From Gemmatimonadota bacterium (GTDB taxonomy: Bacteria > Gemmatimonadota > Gemmatimonadetes > Gemmatimonadales > Gemmatimonadaceae): a stretch of DNA of 62,962 nucleotides. The translations under genes were made by a program, and so were the position numbers. Every line of letters starts with the position of its first letter. Position 1 is the stretch's first letter. Below, one piece after another: positions 35,455 to 44,012 of this stretch. The notes below the pieces were generated by a model. It did no database searches and was not told the DNA's origin. It saw only the letters and a program-made list of their open reading frames with translations. The stretch covers positions 1 to 62,962 of the forward strand of contig CANHJV010000002.1 of the NCBI GenBank assembly GCA_947461225.1, in the 5' to 3' direction.

Positions 35455-37995
35455 GTGAGCATGACAATAGGACGGTTGGCCGCGGCGGCGCTCTGTGCCG
35501 CCGTTGGCATTGGCACCACCTACGTCGGTGTGGCCGGGGCGGGTTCACTCCCACCGCTTGGCGGATTGCTGTCGCCGTCGGTTGGCCTCTGGGCCAATGC
35601 GGTGGACGATCTGCCGGCGGAAGCCAGCAGCCGTATCCCGTCGCTCGATGGGACGGTCGACGTGCGCTACGACACGCGCAGCGTCCCGCACATCTTCGCG
35701 ACGACCGATGCCGATGCGATGCGAGCCCTCGGTTACGTCACGGCGCGCGATCGGCTCTTTCAGCTGGAGATTCAGTCCCGCGCCGGCGAAGGCACGCTCA
35801 CCGAGTTGGTCGGCGAAGTTGCCTTGCCGGCCGATCAGGAAACGCGTCGGCTCGGCATGCCGCGCTCGGCGGAACGGAAATGGCGCGACATCGGTGAGAG
35901 CACGCCCAGCGGGAAGCTGCTGCTGGCGTATGCCGAAGGGGTGAACGCGTATCGGACCTCGCTGTCGCCGGGGCAGTGGCCGGTGGAGTACAAGCTGCTC
36001 AATCGCGCGCCGCGCGAATGGCTGCCGCTGCATTCCGTGCACGTGCTCAACCGCATGGGCTACACGCTGGCGCGTGGACCGGGAGAACTCGAGCTGCTCG
36101 AGGCGCGCGCGTTGGTCGGCGACGCGGCGGCGAACGCGCTCATGGAAGAGAACTCGCCAGTGCAGGAGCCGATCCAGCCGATGAATCGCAACGCCGCGCG
36201 CGTGGCGCTGTCGGCGATCACCGCACCGGGTGCACCTGACAGCACGGCGGCGCGCATGGTGGCGTCGCTCCGCTCAACGCCGGGCGCAACGTCGACCGGC
36301 ATGTCGCTGTTGTCGTGGCTCAAGGACATCGACCCCACCGTCGAACAGGCGCGCGCGTTCGCCAGCAACAACTGGGCGGTGGCGCCGTCGCGCTCGGCCA
36401 ACGGGCATGCAATGCTCGCCGGCGATCCGCACCTCGAGCTCACGCTGCCGAGCATCTGGTATGAAGTGCATATCGTGGTGCCGGGGAGCTTCGAGATCGG
36501 TGGCGTGTCCATTCCCGGACTCCCGGGTGTGCCCATCGGCTATTCGCGCGCGGTGGCGTGGAGTGCCACGAACACCGGCGCCGACGTGATGGACTTCTGG
36601 CGTGAAAAGGTGGACAACGACGCCGCGCCCACGGCGTACGAACTCGATGGCGTGATGACGAAGTTCGCCGACACGCGCATCGAGACGTATCGCGACAAGG
36701 CCGGCCGGATCATCGACGTGGATACGATCTACTACACGCACCGCGGTCCGATGCAGCGGCAGGGACGCGAGTGGTTGTCGATGCGCTGGACGGTGCTCGA
36801 GTCGGGCAAGGAGCTCGAGGGATACTTCGCGGCGTTCCATGCCACGACCGCGCCGGCATTTCTCGATTCGATGGCGCGCTACTATCAGGCGCCCGCGCAG
36901 AACTTCATCACCGCCGACACGTCGGGCACGATCATGATTCGCTCCACCGGGCGGTATCCGGTGCGGGCGGACAGCGGTCGCGGCACCGAGGTGCGAGACG
37001 GATGGCTGGCCAAGAACGACTGGATCGGTGACTGGCCGGTCGCACGCTATCCGCAGGGCCGCAATCCGACGCAAGGCTACCTGGCGTCGGCCAATCAGCA
37101 GCCGATCGATCCGCAGCAGGACGCGCTCTACCTCGGCCCCGATCCCAACTTCGAGATCTGGCGCGCGCTGCAGATCAATCGCTTGCTTCGCGCCGACAGC
37201 ACGGTCACGGTCGACGAAATGCGAAGCTTTCACACGAACCCGGGCAGTGTGCGCGCCGATATGCTGGCACCCGCGCTGGTGCTGGCCGCGCGCGCGCGCA
37301 TGGCCGCCGGTGATACGTCACGCTCGCTCAAGGCGGCCGAAGCGTTGTTGTCAGCGTGGGACCGGCAGTACACGCGCGTGAACACGGGCGCGCGACTGTT
37401 CGAAACCGCGGTGGGGCAGACGACCGCGTTGTTGTACGACGAATTCATTCCTGCCAAGTCGGAGACGCGCGCGGTCACGCCAAGTGAGTCGCGCTTGCTG
37501 CAGCTCTTGTCCGACTCGGCCAACGGATGGTGGGATGACCGTCGCACGAGTGATGTGCGCGAAGACCGCAACATGATTCTCGCCAAGGCGCTGCGCACGG
37601 CGTACGACACGCTGGTCACGGAGTATGGCGATCCCGCGAAAACGCCGTGGACGTGGGGACGCGTGGCGCCGGCCAAGCCCAATCACCTGCTGCGACTGGC
37701 AGGCTTCGCGGCGCCGGAAATGCCGATCGACGGCGGACGCGGCACGCTGAATCCGTCGGTCAGTTCCAAGCGCGCCAATTTCGGTGCGAGCTGGCGCATG
37801 GTGGTCGAGATGGACAAGGAACCGCGCATTCGCGCGGTGTACCCGGGCGGGCAGAGCGGCAATCCCGCAAGCACGCGCTATCTCGATCGATACGCCATGT
37901 GGGCAAACGGACAGCTGGACAGCGTGCGCACCCCGCGCAGCGCCAACGATCTGACGGCGTCTGATACGCGCGCCGTGCTCACCCTCACGCGCTGA
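35455..37995 (+). CDS. Penicillin acylase family N-terminal nucleophile hydrolase
   Basis: The 846-residue secreted protein is cut into alpha and beta chains in its family. A signal segment comes first, then the alpha chain (VDVRYDTRSVPHIFATTDADAM, ALGYVTARDRLFQLEI). The beta chain should start at Ser304 within RAFASNNWAVAPSRSANGHAM, the catalytic N-terminal Ser, with the oxyanion Asn later in the chain. Family members hydrolyse penicillins, acyl-homoserine lactones or other amides; substrate cannot be told here. I chose GTG at 35455 because GGAG lies 7 bases before it; an ATG two codons later is the alternative. Confidence 0.9.
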   Translation: MSMTIGRLAAAALCAAVGIGTTYVGVAGAGSLPPLGGLLSPSVGLWANAVDDLPAEASSRIPSLDGTVDVRYDTRSVPHIFATTDADAMRALGYVTARDRLFQLEIQSRAGEGTLTELVGEVALPADQETRRLGMPRSAERKWRDIGESTPSGKLLLAYAEGVNAYRTSLSPGQWPVEYKLLNRAPREWLPLHSVHVLNRMGYTLARGPGELELLEARALVGDAAANALMEENSPVQEPIQPMNRNAARVALSAITAPGAPDSTAARMVASLRSTPGATSTGMSLLSWLKDIDPTVEQARAFASNNWAVAPSRSANGHAMLAGDPHLELTLPSIWYEVHIVVPGSFEIGGVSIPGLPGVPIGYSRAVAWSATNTGADVMDFWREKVDNDAAPTAYELDGVMTKFADTRIETYRDKAGRIIDVDTIYYTHRGPMQRQGREWLSMRWTVLESGKELEGYFAAFHATTAPAFLDSMARYYQAPAQNFITADTSGTIMIRSTGRYPVRADSGRGTEVRDGWLAKNDWIGDWPVARYPQGRNPTQGYLASANQQPIDPQQDALYLGPDPNFEIWRALQINRLLRADSTVTVDEMRSFHTNPGSVRADMLAPALVLAARARMAAGDTSRSLKAAEALLSAWDRQYTRVNTGARLFETAVGQTTALLYDEFIPAKSETRAVTPSESRLLQLLSDSANGWWDDRRTSDVREDRNMILAKALRTAYDTLVTEYGDPAKTPWTWGRVAPAKPNHLLRLAGFAAPEMPIDGGRGTLNPSVSSKRANFGASWRMVVEMDKEPRIRAVYPGGQSGNPASTRYLDRYAMWANGQLDSVRTPRSANDLTASDTRAVLTLTR

Positions 37996-38009
37996 AGGGG
38001 CCGCCGACC

Positions 38010-38357
38010 ATGTGGATGAATCTGATCAGCGCGGTGCTGCTGCAATTCGTGGCGCAGCGCTTTCTGGGGGTGTGGGGCGCGGCCGTGGCCGGTCTGCTCA
38101 CCGGCGTGCTGTTCCGGCAGGGGGGCGCGATGCGCGCCGGTGCGTTCTCCGCCGCGTTGGCGGCGGCGGTGTTGTTGATCGCCGCTGCCGAGCGTGGCGT
38201 CGCACTCACGGAGTTTGCCGCCACGATCGGTCGCAACTTCTCATTGCCCGGTTGGGCGGTGTTGGTGGCCACGCTGGCCCTGCCCGCCCTGCAGGCCGGT
38301 GGTTGTGCCGGCCTGGTGAGTCGTGTGCTGCGGAAGGACCGCGTCGCGCTCGGCTGA
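38010..38357 (+). CDS. Small hypothetical membrane protein
   Basis: The 115-residue protein has about four hydrophobic segments (residues 4-40, 45-62, 79-100) and no recognised motif. It follows the penicillin-acylase gene by 14 bases and is convergent with the next gene. Codon use and composition match its neighbours, so it is probably real; function unknown. Confidence 0.6.
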   Translation: MWMNLISAVLLQFVAQRFLGVWGAAVAGLLTGVLFRQGGAMRAGAFSAALAAAVLLIAAAERGVALTEFAATIGRNFSLPGWAVLVATLALPALQAGGCAGLVSRVLRKDRVALG

Positions 38358-38369
38358 TCTGCGACGACG

Positions 38370-39302
38370 TTACTTCGAGGCCCCATCGAGCTCCGTCCAC
38401 AGGCGACGGATGGCGATGGGGCTTTGCTGTTCGGCCAGGAACCACTTCGCGTACGGTCCCCAGTTCACCTGCGCGATCGCCTGATCGACCGTGAGTCCAG
38501 CGGCCTTCAGCCGCTTCACTTCGGCGATCACGGCCACGAGTGATTCGCGAAACGCGATGAGCTCCTCGCGCGACACCTTCGCCTCTTCGATGAAGCCGTG
38601 TCCGGGAATGAACCGGTCCACGTTCGTGAGGGCGAGCGCGTTGTCGATCGTGCGTATCCATTCGGCACCGTAGGCCGAGCGCATGGCAGGGAACACACGG
38701 TTGAGATACGCCTCGCTCATGAACAGCAGCTTCTCCGACGGCACTTCGACCATGAGGTCGCCGCCGGTATGCGCCCGCCCGAGGAAGCGCACGCGTACGC
38801 TGATCCCGCCAAGATCGATGGTCTCGGTGTCGCTGGTCATCGCGGCTCCGGGCATGACGATGGCCGGACGGTTGGCGGCGGCTGCGGCGGCCGAATCTTT
38901 CTTGAGCTGTGCGAGCGAGTTGGCGTGGACGATGAACTGAATATCCTTCGGCAGCACGCTGTTGCCCGCGGTGTGATCACCGTGATCAGAGCCCACCACG
39001 TACCACTTCACCGGCAGCGGCGAGAGCGTCTTGATCTTGTCGAGCATCGTTTGCGTGGCCTGCACACTGCCTTGCCCATCGGCCACCAGCACGCCGTTGC
39101 GTCCAATCACGACGAGGCTGACGGTGGTGAAACCAGGCTGACGGATCTCCTCGTAGCCGTACACCTTGTCGCTCAGCTTCACGAAGCGCGGGAAGGCCGT
39201 GAGCGGCACACCACGCACCGCAGGGTCGGCGGTACGGACAGGGTTCTGCGCCTCTAGCGAGGTGGCGGTAGCGACGAGAAGGAGAAAGGCGGCAGGGCGC
39301 AT
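38370..39302 (-). CDS. Secreted metallo-beta-lactamase-fold protein with altered metal motif
   Basis: The 310-residue protein has a signal peptide (residues 1-18) and an MBL fold of the quinoprotein-relay hydrolase type (SDKVYGYEEIRQPGFTTVSLVVIGRNGVLVADGQGS). The usual HxHxDH reads SDHGDH (105-110): the first His is Ser. LGRAHTGGDLMVEVP keeps a His, FMSEAYLNR has Glu where the bridging Asp is normal, and RFIPGHGF keeps the final His. A single-metal or altered site is likely, and the substrate is unknown. ATG at 39302 gives the signal; an upstream ATG only adds ten residues. Confidence 0.82.
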   Translation of the reverse strand: MRPAAFLLLVATATSLEAQNPVRTADPAVRGVPLTAFPRFVKLSDKVYGYEEIRQPGFTTVSLVVIGRNGVLVADGQGSVQATQTMLDKIKTLSPLPVKWYVVGSDHGDHTAGNSVLPKDIQFIVHANSLAQLKKDSAAAAAANRPAIVMPGAAMTSDTETIDLGGISVRVRFLGRAHTGGDLMVEVPSEKLLFMSEAYLNRVFPAMRSAYGAEWIRTIDNALALTNVDRFIPGHGFIEEAKVSREELIAFRESLVAVIAEVKRLKAAGLTVDQAIAQVNWGPYAKWFLAEQQSPIAIRRLWTELDGASK

Positions 39303-39339
39303 GTGAGTGCTGGGTTCTGGGTGAACGGCCAAAGGCGCT

Positions 39340-39473
39340 ATGAATTGACCGCGCTAAGAGTTAACGGCGCGAAGGTAAGAAGCGCTAAGAATGACCGGCG
39401 GGACCGCGCGGGACCGCGCCCCTCAGCGCTCCTCATTCTTCGCGCCGTTCACTCTTAGCGCCCTTCGCAGTTA
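39340..39473. repeat. Inverted repeat element D (GCGCTAAGAG type)
   Basis: The gap between the MBL-fold gene and tgt holds two long inverted arms. Bases 39351-39374 and the complement of 39438-39461 match at 23 of 24 positions, and a further AGCGCTnAngAATGA-like part extends the pairing inwards. The centre has a direct repeat of GGGACCGCGC. The right arm ends CTTCGCAG directly before the TTA that is the tgt stop codon, the same placement as in the heptamer elements, although the arms differ in sequence. Confidence 0.7.
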
Positions 39474-40715
39474 AGTAGCCGCCCGCTCTGCGCCTTTGGC
39501 CCGGTACCGCTCCAGCCAGGCCGTCGACCACGAGTCGAACCGATCCTCCCGGATCGCGCTCCGGATCTGCTCCATGAGTTTCAACAAGAACGTCAGGTTG
39601 TGGAGCGCGAGCAGGCGTTGCCCCAACGGTTCTTCGTTGGCGTGCAGATGCCGGAGATACGCGCGATCGTAGTCGGTGCAGGCGGGGCAGGCGCAGCTAT
39701 CGGTGAGTGGCCGGCGGTCGGTCCGGTGACTGCTCTTCCGGATCGACACCTTGCCCTCTTCGGTGAACACGGTGCCGTGCCGACCCATCTTCGTGGGCGC
39801 CACGCAGTCGAACAGGTCCATGCCACGTCGCACGGCTTCGATCAGATCGTCGGGGAACCCGACGCCCATGAGGTAGCGCGGTTTGTCGCGCGGCAGCAGC
39901 GGCGCGCAGGTGTCGAAGGTGGCGTACATGAGCGGTTTCGCCTCGCCCACCGACAACCCGCCCATGGCGATCCCGGCCCAGTCACCCGTTTGTAGGATGC
40001 CGTTGATGGACGCCGTGCGCAGGTCGTCGCTGGTGCCACCCTGGATGATCGGAAAGAGCGCCTGAGGCGGGGCCATGCGCTCTTGCTCCGCGTCGCCGCC
40101 ATACATCGCGGGCGCGCCGTTAGGCACGGCGAACGACGCGGCCGGCTCCCGCCCGTCGCGCTCGAGCCGGTCAAACTCGATGCGGCATCGCTCCAGCCAC
40201 CGCAGGCTGCGCTCCATCGCCGAACGCGACGCCGCATGCTCGGCACCGCCTTCGATCAGTTCGTCGAGTTGCATGATGACATCGGCGCCGAGATTGCGCT
40301 CGATCTGCATCACGCGCTCGGGCGTGTAGTTGTGACGCGACCCATCCACGATGCTTTTGAATGTCACGCCCTCTTCACGCACTTGCCGGAACTTGGCCAG
40401 CGAGAACACCTGATAGCCACCGGAGTCGGTGAGCATCGGTCCGCTGAAGCGCGAGAACGCATGCAGCCCGCCCAACGCCCGCACCATCTGATCGCCGGGG
40501 TTGAGATACAGGTGATACGCATTCGCGAGCAGCATCTGCGTGCCCATCGCGCGCATTTCGCGCATGTCGATGCCCCGCACGGCGGCACGCGTGCCCACGG
40601 GCATGAACTCCGGCGTTTGCACCACTCCATGCGGCGTGGTGAACCAGCCCAGCCGTGCCCCTTCGCGGTCGTGCGACGTGCGAAACGCGAAGCCCGGCGA
40701 ATGCGTGATACTCAC
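39471..40715 (-). CDS. tgt: tRNA-guanine(34) transglycosylase
   Basis: The 414-residue enzyme swaps guanine 34 for a queuosine precursor in tRNAs with GUN anticodons. Visible parts: MLTDSGGYQVFS with the first catalytic Asp, YLMGVGFPDDLIEAVRRGMDLFDCVAPTKMGRHG with the nucleophile Asp and tRNA-binding loop, and a zinc site in DSCACPACTDYD plus His in LLALHNLTF. The start is GTG at 40715, overlapping the HD-gene stop (GTGA). It is the last gene of a three-gene operon with the HD and YqaA-like genes. Confidence 0.96.
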   Translation of the reverse strand: MSITHSPGFAFRTSHDREGARLGWFTTPHGVVQTPEFMPVGTRAAVRGIDMREMRAMGTQMLLANAYHLYLNPGDQMVRALGGLHAFSRFSGPMLTDSGGYQVFSLAKFRQVREEGVTFKSIVDGSRHNYTPERVMQIERNLGADVIMQLDELIEGGAEHAASRSAMERSLRWLERCRIEFDRLERDGREPAASFAVPNGAPAMYGGDAEQERMAPPQALFPIIQGGTSDDLRTASINGILQTGDWAGIAMGGLSVGEAKPLMYATFDTCAPLLPRDKPRYLMGVGFPDDLIEAVRRGMDLFDCVAPTKMGRHGTVFTEEGKVSIRKSSHRTDRRPLTDSCACPACTDYDRAYLRHLHANEEPLGQRLLALHNLTFLLKLMEQIRSAIREDRFDSWSTAWLERYRAKGAERAAT

Positions 40716-41323
40716 GTGTGCTCGGGGGGCGCGGCGTGTTCCCGGGCGCGCTGGTGCGTTTCGGCATCGAGCAGGCCGCGCAACGCCGCCAGCACCGGAT
40801 GGTCTCGCGTATGTGCCGCGCCGTATTCGATGTTGAACAGGAAATCGAAACCGGCCGGCATGACGCCTTGATTGTGCTGCAGAATGGTCTCGAGCTTGTC
40901 GAGTCCCTTGGCCAGTTTGGCTTCGGGGCTCGAGGCCGCATCGTACTCATCCCACAGCGCGACGAGATCCGCCCGCACGGCCTCAGGCAGCGGTTGTGCC
41001 AGTTCGACGAGATCCGCCCGCTCCTGCTCGGCCTTGTTCGGCAGCGACGCCTGCAGCGCGGCCGAGACGTCGCCGTGAATGGCCTCGCCAAGATCGTGCA
41101 CCACACAGATCCGCAGCAGCTTCCCCACGTCGATGCCAGGGAAGTGCGGCGCCAGCACCATCGCCATGAGGCACAGCCGCCACGTGTGCGCGGCCACGGT
41201 TTCCTGACGGCCGTCCGAGGTCCACGACGTGCGGGTCAGGTACTTCAGCGATTCGGCCGCACGCAGAAACGCGAGCGTCCCCGGCAACTCGGCGCCGAGC
41301 GACGGCGCGGAAAACTCACTCAT
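40712..41323 (-). CDS. HD-domain phosphohydrolase (YfbR/HDDC2-like)
   Basis: The 203-residue protein has the metal-dependent HD set: His in AAHTWRLCLMA, His-Asp in RICVVHDLGEAIHGD, and a later Asp in FLLGDKLETILQ-like KGLDKLETILQHN. Layout and length fit the 5'-nucleotidase/HDDC2 group acting on deoxynucleoside monophosphates. ATG at 41323 gives MSEFSAPSLG; the longer frame runs into the YqaA-like gene. It overlaps tgt by 4 bases and the upstream gene by 8. Confidence 0.87.
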   Translation of the reverse strand: MSEFSAPSLGAELPGTLAFLRAAESLKYLTRTSWTSDGRQETVAAHTWRLCLMAMVLAPHFPGIDVGKLLRICVVHDLGEAIHGDVSAALQASLPNKAEQERADLVELAQPLPEAVRADLVALWDEYDAASSPEAKLAKGLDKLETILQHNQGVMPAGFDFLFNIEYGAAHTRDHPVLAALRGLLDAETHQRAREHAAPPEHT

Positions 41324-41906
41324 GAGGACGTGGTGACGGCGTGGGAGAAGATGGATGGCCTGAAACGACCGGCGTGTGCTTGGTGAATCGGGCCACGGCG
41401 CTGGCACCACCGTGACGGACGAGCCACGCGAGGCCAAGCGCGCGTGTGAGGCGCCCAGCGGCCAATGCCAGGAAGAACTGGACAAACGGCACGCCCGCTG
41501 CACCCGAGGCAATGCTGGTGAGCTTGGTCGACAACGGCGACATCGTGCTGGCAAAGATGGCCCAGCCGCCATATCGCGCCAGCGTCCCGCGATACTCGTT
41601 GATCGTGGCCGGCGTGATGGAGAAGTACCGTGACACCGGCCCCTCGAGCCAGCTCAAGGCTTGGGCCCCGGCGACGTACAACACCACGCTGCCGATCAGT
41701 GTGCCGGCCGTGGCGACCAGCGCATAGCGGTAGGCGCGTGCCGGACGCGCGAGTGCCAGCGGAAGGAAGAACACGTCGACGAAGCCCGGAAAGACGCAAC
41801 CTTGCAGCAGTCCCCATCCGAACACTACGCTGTTCGACCATCCCGCATCAGCCCACTGCTCGAGGCGCGCGTGCGTGCGCGCCAGCCAGGTCGAATCACG
41901 TGACAT
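41316..41906 (-). CDS. YqaA/DedA-family membrane protein
   Basis: The 196-residue protein belongs to the SNARE-associated/VTT superfamily, YqaA branch: CVFPGFVDVFFLPLALARP, then YRYALVATAGTLIGSVVLYVAG and FASTMSPLSTKLTSIASGAAG. DedA-like proteins flip lipid carriers or phospholipids across membranes. It starts at 41906 in a 51-base divergent gap and is the first gene of the YqaA-HD-tgt operon, coupled to the HD gene by an 8-base overlap. Confidence 0.86.
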   Translation of the reverse strand: MSRDSTWLARTHARLEQWADAGWSNSVVFGWGLLQGCVFPGFVDVFFLPLALARPARAYRYALVATAGTLIGSVVLYVAGAQALSWLEGPVSRYFSITPATINEYRGTLARYGGWAIFASTMSPLSTKLTSIASGAAGVPFVQFFLALAAGRLTRALGLAWLVRHGGASAVARFTKHTPVVSGHPSSPTPSPRPHE

Positions 41907-41957
41907 AGGGCAAAAGATAACAGCGCAAACGGGTCCGTCGGCCCACATATTTCGGCC

Positions 41958-43148
41958 ATGCGCATTCGATCTCTCGTCTGGCCGATGCTTGCCGCCCTGC
42001 CGTTGCTGGCCGCCTGTCGCACCCTCGGGCCGGGCCGCGCATCGCGCTTCCCGTTCGTGGTGTCGCCCACCGTTGCCGACACCATCGACACCGAAGTGCT
42101 GTCGAACGCCGTGCGATTGCATCGCCTGGTGAACGTGAAAGCACCGTGGCGGGCCTGGGTGCTCGACGTCAACATGTCGGCCTGCGCGAGCGTGCAGGCG
42201 GTAAAGGGCGAGCCCACCGCCGTGGGGCGAAACACCACCAGCGTGCTGCTGTCGCGGCTGCCCGCGTCGTCCCACCCGATCGCGGCGGTGAACGCCGATT
42301 TCTTCTTGTTCGCGCCACCCGGTGTGCTCACGAACGCGCACATCGAACGCGGCACGGTCATCGCTGGCCCCGGCCCGAATGTGCTGCTGGGGTACGACGC
42401 ACAGCGCGGCCTGTTCATCGACTCCGTGCGAGTGAGCGGCGCGGTCACCTCGCCCCACGGCACCGTTGCGCTGCTGAACTGGAACCGTCCGGCGCCGAAT
42501 CGCGCCGGCCTCGTGGACGCCCGCTGGGGCGTGCCGCTCGACACCCTCGTGCGCACGCGCGCCATGCGTCTCGATCCGATCGTGCCCGTGCGGCAGGATT
42601 CGAGCGCCGGACGATATGTCCTCCGCGCGGCGCGACCGGGCGATACGCTGGTATACGGCGACACCCTGCTGCTGGTCGTGCCGCCAGCCATGCGGGCGCG
42701 GGCCGTCGCCGGTGATACGGTGACCGTGCAGCGACGCCTCACCCCCGTCTGGCCGCGTGAAACCGTGGGCGGCCGCGGCGTGCTGCTCATTGACAGCGTG
42801 GTGGGCGCCGACGTGGACAAGGAAGGCAACGCCGGCTTCCAGGGGCTCAATCCCCGTACCGCCGCCGGCATCGCGCGCGTAGGGACATCGCAGCGCCTGC
42901 TGCTGGCCGTAATCGACGGACGTCAGCCCGGCTACAGTGTGGGCATGACCCTGCGGCAAACCGCCGAACTGCTGCAGTCGCTGGGCGCCCAGCGCGCCAT
43001 CAATCTCGATGGCGGTGGCTCGTCGGCCATGATCGTGCGAGACAACGCCACCGGCGCGCTGCGCGTGCGCAACAAGCCGTCCGATCCCACGGGCGAGCGC
43101 CCGGTGGGGAACGCGCTGGCGGTGCTGGGCAGCTGCATCGGCCGGTAA
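41958..43148 (+). CDS. Phosphodiester glycosidase (NAGPA) family lipoprotein
   Basis: The 396-residue protein has a lipobox-like LLAACRT signal end (Cys20) and a NAGPA-type domain. HPIAAVNADFFLF and the C-terminal AINLDGGGSSAMIVRDN with NKPSDPTGERPVGNALAV are the strongly conserved metal and catalytic motifs. Family members remove GlcNAc phosphodiesters or act on cell-wall polymers. It is divergent from the YqaA-like gene and convergent with the YciI gene. Confidence 0.88.
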   Translation: MRIRSLVWPMLAALPLLAACRTLGPGRASRFPFVVSPTVADTIDTEVLSNAVRLHRLVNVKAPWRAWVLDVNMSACASVQAVKGEPTAVGRNTTSVLLSRLPASSHPIAAVNADFFLFAPPGVLTNAHIERGTVIAGPGPNVLLGYDAQRGLFIDSVRVSGAVTSPHGTVALLNWNRPAPNRAGLVDARWGVPLDTLVRTRAMRLDPIVPVRQDSSAGRYVLRAARPGDTLVYGDTLLLVVPPAMRARAVAGDTVTVQRRLTPVWPRETVGGRGVLLIDSVVGADVDKEGNAGFQGLNPRTAAGIARVGTSQRLLLAVIDGRQPGYSVGMTLRQTAELLQSLGAQRAINLDGGGSSAMIVRDNATGALRVRNKPSDPTGERPVGNALAVLGSCIGR

Positions 43149-43167
43149 GCAGGGCCGATGCCGCTGA

Positions 43168-43464
43168 CTACATCCGGTCGAGGCCGTCCGTGCCGATCAC
43201 CGGGTTCCACGGCAACAGCTCGTACTGCGCCATGGCCAAGCGCGTAAACGGGTCGCCATCGCGAATGCGATCGAGCGCCGTTGCCATGTCCTCACCGTCG
43301 GGGATACGCAGCAGCAGTGCCCCCCCGGTGCGCGGGTCGAACGGGCCCGACGCGAGCAACAGCCCCTTGCCCTTGAGTTCCCTGAGATAGGCCCGGTGCT
43401 CCTCGACATGCGGAGCGACGTCTTCGAACGGGCGACGGTAGCGGAGAATGGCGAGTGCATACAT
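43168..43464 (-). CDS. YciI family protein
   Basis: The 98-residue protein matches the YciI/ferredoxin-like fold family: MYALAILRYRRPFEDVAPHVEEHRAYL with the conserved His, GLLLASGPFDPRTGGALLL and IRDGDPFTRLAMAQYELLPW with the conserved Asp. Members are small dehydratase-like or monooxygenase-like proteins of mostly unknown role. A frame open further upstream overlaps the second sufU gene and is rejected. Confidence 0.88.
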   Translation of the reverse strand: MYALAILRYRRPFEDVAPHVEEHRAYLRELKGKGLLLASGPFDPRTGGALLLRIPDGEDMATALDRIRDGDPFTRLAMAQYELLPWNPVIGTDGLDRM

Positions 43465-43528
43465 GCGGGGGAATGGAACGCCCTGCGTGTACGACGTCAA
43501 CTCTTGCCGCGCCGCCGGATGCGTCGCG

Positions 43529-43999
43529 CTACCGCTTGGTCGTGAGCGCCTCGCGGAACGCCTGCCAGGGCAGCATTGCGCAGCCGTGGCGACCGGGAAA
43601 CGGCGCGACACCACGTAACGGCGTGAGGGCGTCCGGCAGCGGTTCGGGGCCAGCCTCCACGCCGCCGGCACCACCGGCTTCCGGATGCAGCATGCGGTCC
43701 ACGGCATCAGCCAACGCCAGCGCCTCGCGGACGGAGAGCCCCCGCACGGCATCGGTCATCATCGACGCGGACGCGGTGGCAATCGAGCACCCGCGCCCGG
43801 TGAACGCCGCATCCCGTACCGTGTCCGCTGCCATCGACACCATGACCGTGATCTCGTCGCCGCACACGGGATTCTTGCGCTCGCCGCTGGCCGTGGGCGA
43901 CTCGAGCACCCGCCGATTGTGCGGCGCCCGATGATGGGCCAGCAGGGCGTCCTGATACATCGCCGCGATGCTGGCGGTGATGGGCGCCACCGCGCTCAC
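43529..43999 (-). CDS. sufU: Second NifU/SufU-like iron-sulfur scaffold protein
   Basis: The 156-residue protein has the IscU/SufU fold: MYQDALLAHHRAPHNRRVL, KNPVCGDEITVMV (Cys), GRGCSIATASASMMTDAV (Cys) and RHGCAMLPWQAFREAL (Cys), so all three cluster or zinc ligands are kept. The region between cysteines 2 and 3 is shorter in helix and richer in Gly/Pro than in the first copy. I use GTG at 43999 because CGGAG lies 7 bases before it, only 13 bases after the sufS stop; ATG at 43960 has no ribosome site. It is the last gene of the suf operon. Confidence 0.85.
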   Translation of the reverse strand: MSAVAPITASIAAMYQDALLAHHRAPHNRRVLESPTASGERKNPVCGDEITVMVSMAADTVRDAAFTGRGCSIATASASMMTDAVRGLSVREALALADAVDRMLHPEAGGAGGVEAGPEPLPDALTPLRGVAPFPGRHGCAMLPWQAFREALTTKR

Positions 44000-44012
44000 G
44001 AGCGATCTCCGG

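Noticed and set aside
41316-42959. A 547-codon minus-strand frame covering the phosphodiester glycosidase gene
   Set aside because: Only its last 196 codons (from 41906) carry the YqaA-type motifs; the upstream part is antisense to a conserved lipoprotein gene.
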